A model generated the notes under the pieces. It saw only the letters and a list, made by a program, of their open reading frames with translations. It had not been told where the DNA came from and ran no database searches. A stretch of DNA of 64,000 nt from Candidula unifasciata (taxonomy: Eukaryota > Mollusca > Gastropoda > Stylommatophora > Geomitridae): contig CAJHNH020000494.1 of the NCBI GenBank assembly GCA_905116865.2, forward strand, positions 1,135,531 through 1,199,530, given 5' to 3'. This document shows, piece after piece, positions 63,300-64,000 of this stretch; positions within the stretch are counted from its first letter, which is position 1, and the number at the start of each line of letters is the position of its first letter. The translations under genes and the position numbers were made by a program.

Positions 63300-64000
63300 T
63301 TATAAACAAATAGTTGAATTTCAATCATGTTTATGTGAGATGTTAGATGTTACAGAAATGTTTGTATAAAATATTGGATGTTATAGAAGTGTTTGTATGA
63401 AATGCTGGATGTTACAGTAGTACTGTTTGTATGAGATGGATGTTACAGAAATGTTTGTTTGAGATATCTAATGTTACAGAAATGTTTTTATGAGATATTG
63501 GATTTTAAAGAAATGTTTATAAAAGGTGTTACATGTTAAAGAAATGTTTGCATGAGATTGCTGGACATTATATAAATGTTTATCTGAGATGTTGGATGCT
63601 ACAGGGATGTCTATATGAGATGTTGGATCTTAAAAAAGATTTACATGAGACAGCGAATGTTAATCCTGTTTATGCAATATGCTGGATGTTAAACATGTTT
63701 AAATGAGATGTTTCACATTATTGTAATGGCTGTAAAGATGTCAGATGTTACAGTAATGTGGATGTGATATGTTGAAGTTAAAATCATGTTTATGTGAGAT
63801 TTTGAACATTACTGTAATGGTTACATGAAATGTTGGTTGTTTCAGAAATGTTTTTGTGAGATTTTGGATATTATACTCATGTTTGTGTGAGATGTTCAAC
63901 GTTACAATCATGTTTATATGAGATGTTGAATATTACTTTAATGGTTGTATGAGATGTTGGTTGTTTCAGTAATGTTTAAGTGAGATGTTGAATATTACTT
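63300..64000. repeat. Degenerate repeat of about 30 bp
   Basis: About 22 diverged copies of GAGATGTTGGATGTTACAG(A/T)AATGTTTGTAT, in the GRK2 intron and running off the window. Confidence 0.88.

Larger units (their letters stand above)
52513..64000 (-). other. GRK2: GRK2/3 (beta-adrenergic receptor kinase) gene, 3' part
   Basis: Five exons (63294-63132, 61343-61181, 57588-57431, 56079-55966, 52701-52513) join in phase into the last 261 residues of a G protein-coupled receptor kinase of the GRK2/3 type. They run from the C-lobe end of the kinase domain to the stop codon. The PH domain and lack of a prenylation box distinguish it from GRK4/5/6-type kinases. Family role: phosphorylates agonist-bound GPCRs at the plasma membrane after recruitment by G-beta-gamma and phosphoinositides through the PH domain. 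The catalytic core and N-terminal RH domain are upstream, beyond 64,000. Introns hold seven minisatellites and many SINE or LINE pieces. Confidence 0.95.

Overview
The window is animal nuclear DNA, most likely from a mollusc and probably a gastropod. Exons are small and introns are kilobases long. Splice sites are canonical GT-AG, and the sequence is packed with tRNA-derived SINEs, non-LTR retrotransposon fragments, hAT- and pogo-type MITEs and very many minisatellites. The mollusc call is an inference from the style of the repeats and the two conserved genes; the sequence does not name a species.

Two conserved genes are present, both on the minus strand and both cut by the window edge. (1) A RABGEF1 (Rabex-5) orthologue, a guanine-nucleotide exchange factor for Rab5 on endosomes, enters at about 17.8 kb. 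It has six in-phase coding exons between 12,949 and 1,867: the A20-type zinc finger, a linker/helical part and most of the VPS9 domain. Its last exons lie beyond position 1. (2) A GRK2/3 (beta-adrenergic receptor kinase) orthologue has its last five coding exons between 63,294 and the stop codon at 52,513. They hold the end of the kinase domain and AGC tail, the terminal RH helices, the PH domain and the C-terminal tail. The kinase core lies beyond 64,000. All exon joins preserve phase. The genes share a strand but no other functional link is visible.

The rest, roughly 95% of the window, is introns and a 34 kb intergenic stretch (17.9-52.5 kb) of layered repeats. Recognisable components: an RTE-type LINE with a 15-bp target-site duplication (17,954-19,464); a second degenerate LINE (20,040-21,650); many LINE 3'-end fragments; at least nine fragments of one RNase H-carrying LINE family; about nine SINE or SINE-like families (called S1 to S9 here, plus a short block S10); a SPIN-like hAT MITE (46,242-46,485), other hAT-like MITEs, a pogo/Tigger-like MITE and a fold-back MITE nested inside a LINE; and about 20 tandem arrays, the largest being about 48 copies of a 53-bp unit (31,266-33,830).

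Two structural themes stand out. First, at three or four exons the 3' end of the exon plus its splice donor has been duplicated downstream into the following intron (RABGEF1 exon 6 and perhaps its first exon; GRK2 PH exon and kinase-tail exon). Second, several minisatellites visibly grew out of transposon sequence: a LINE RNase H domain, a LINE 3' end, a hAT terminus. One array is itself flanked by a 13-bp target-site-like duplication. No prokaryotic features, CRISPR arrays, viral genes or functional tRNA/rRNA genes were recognised.
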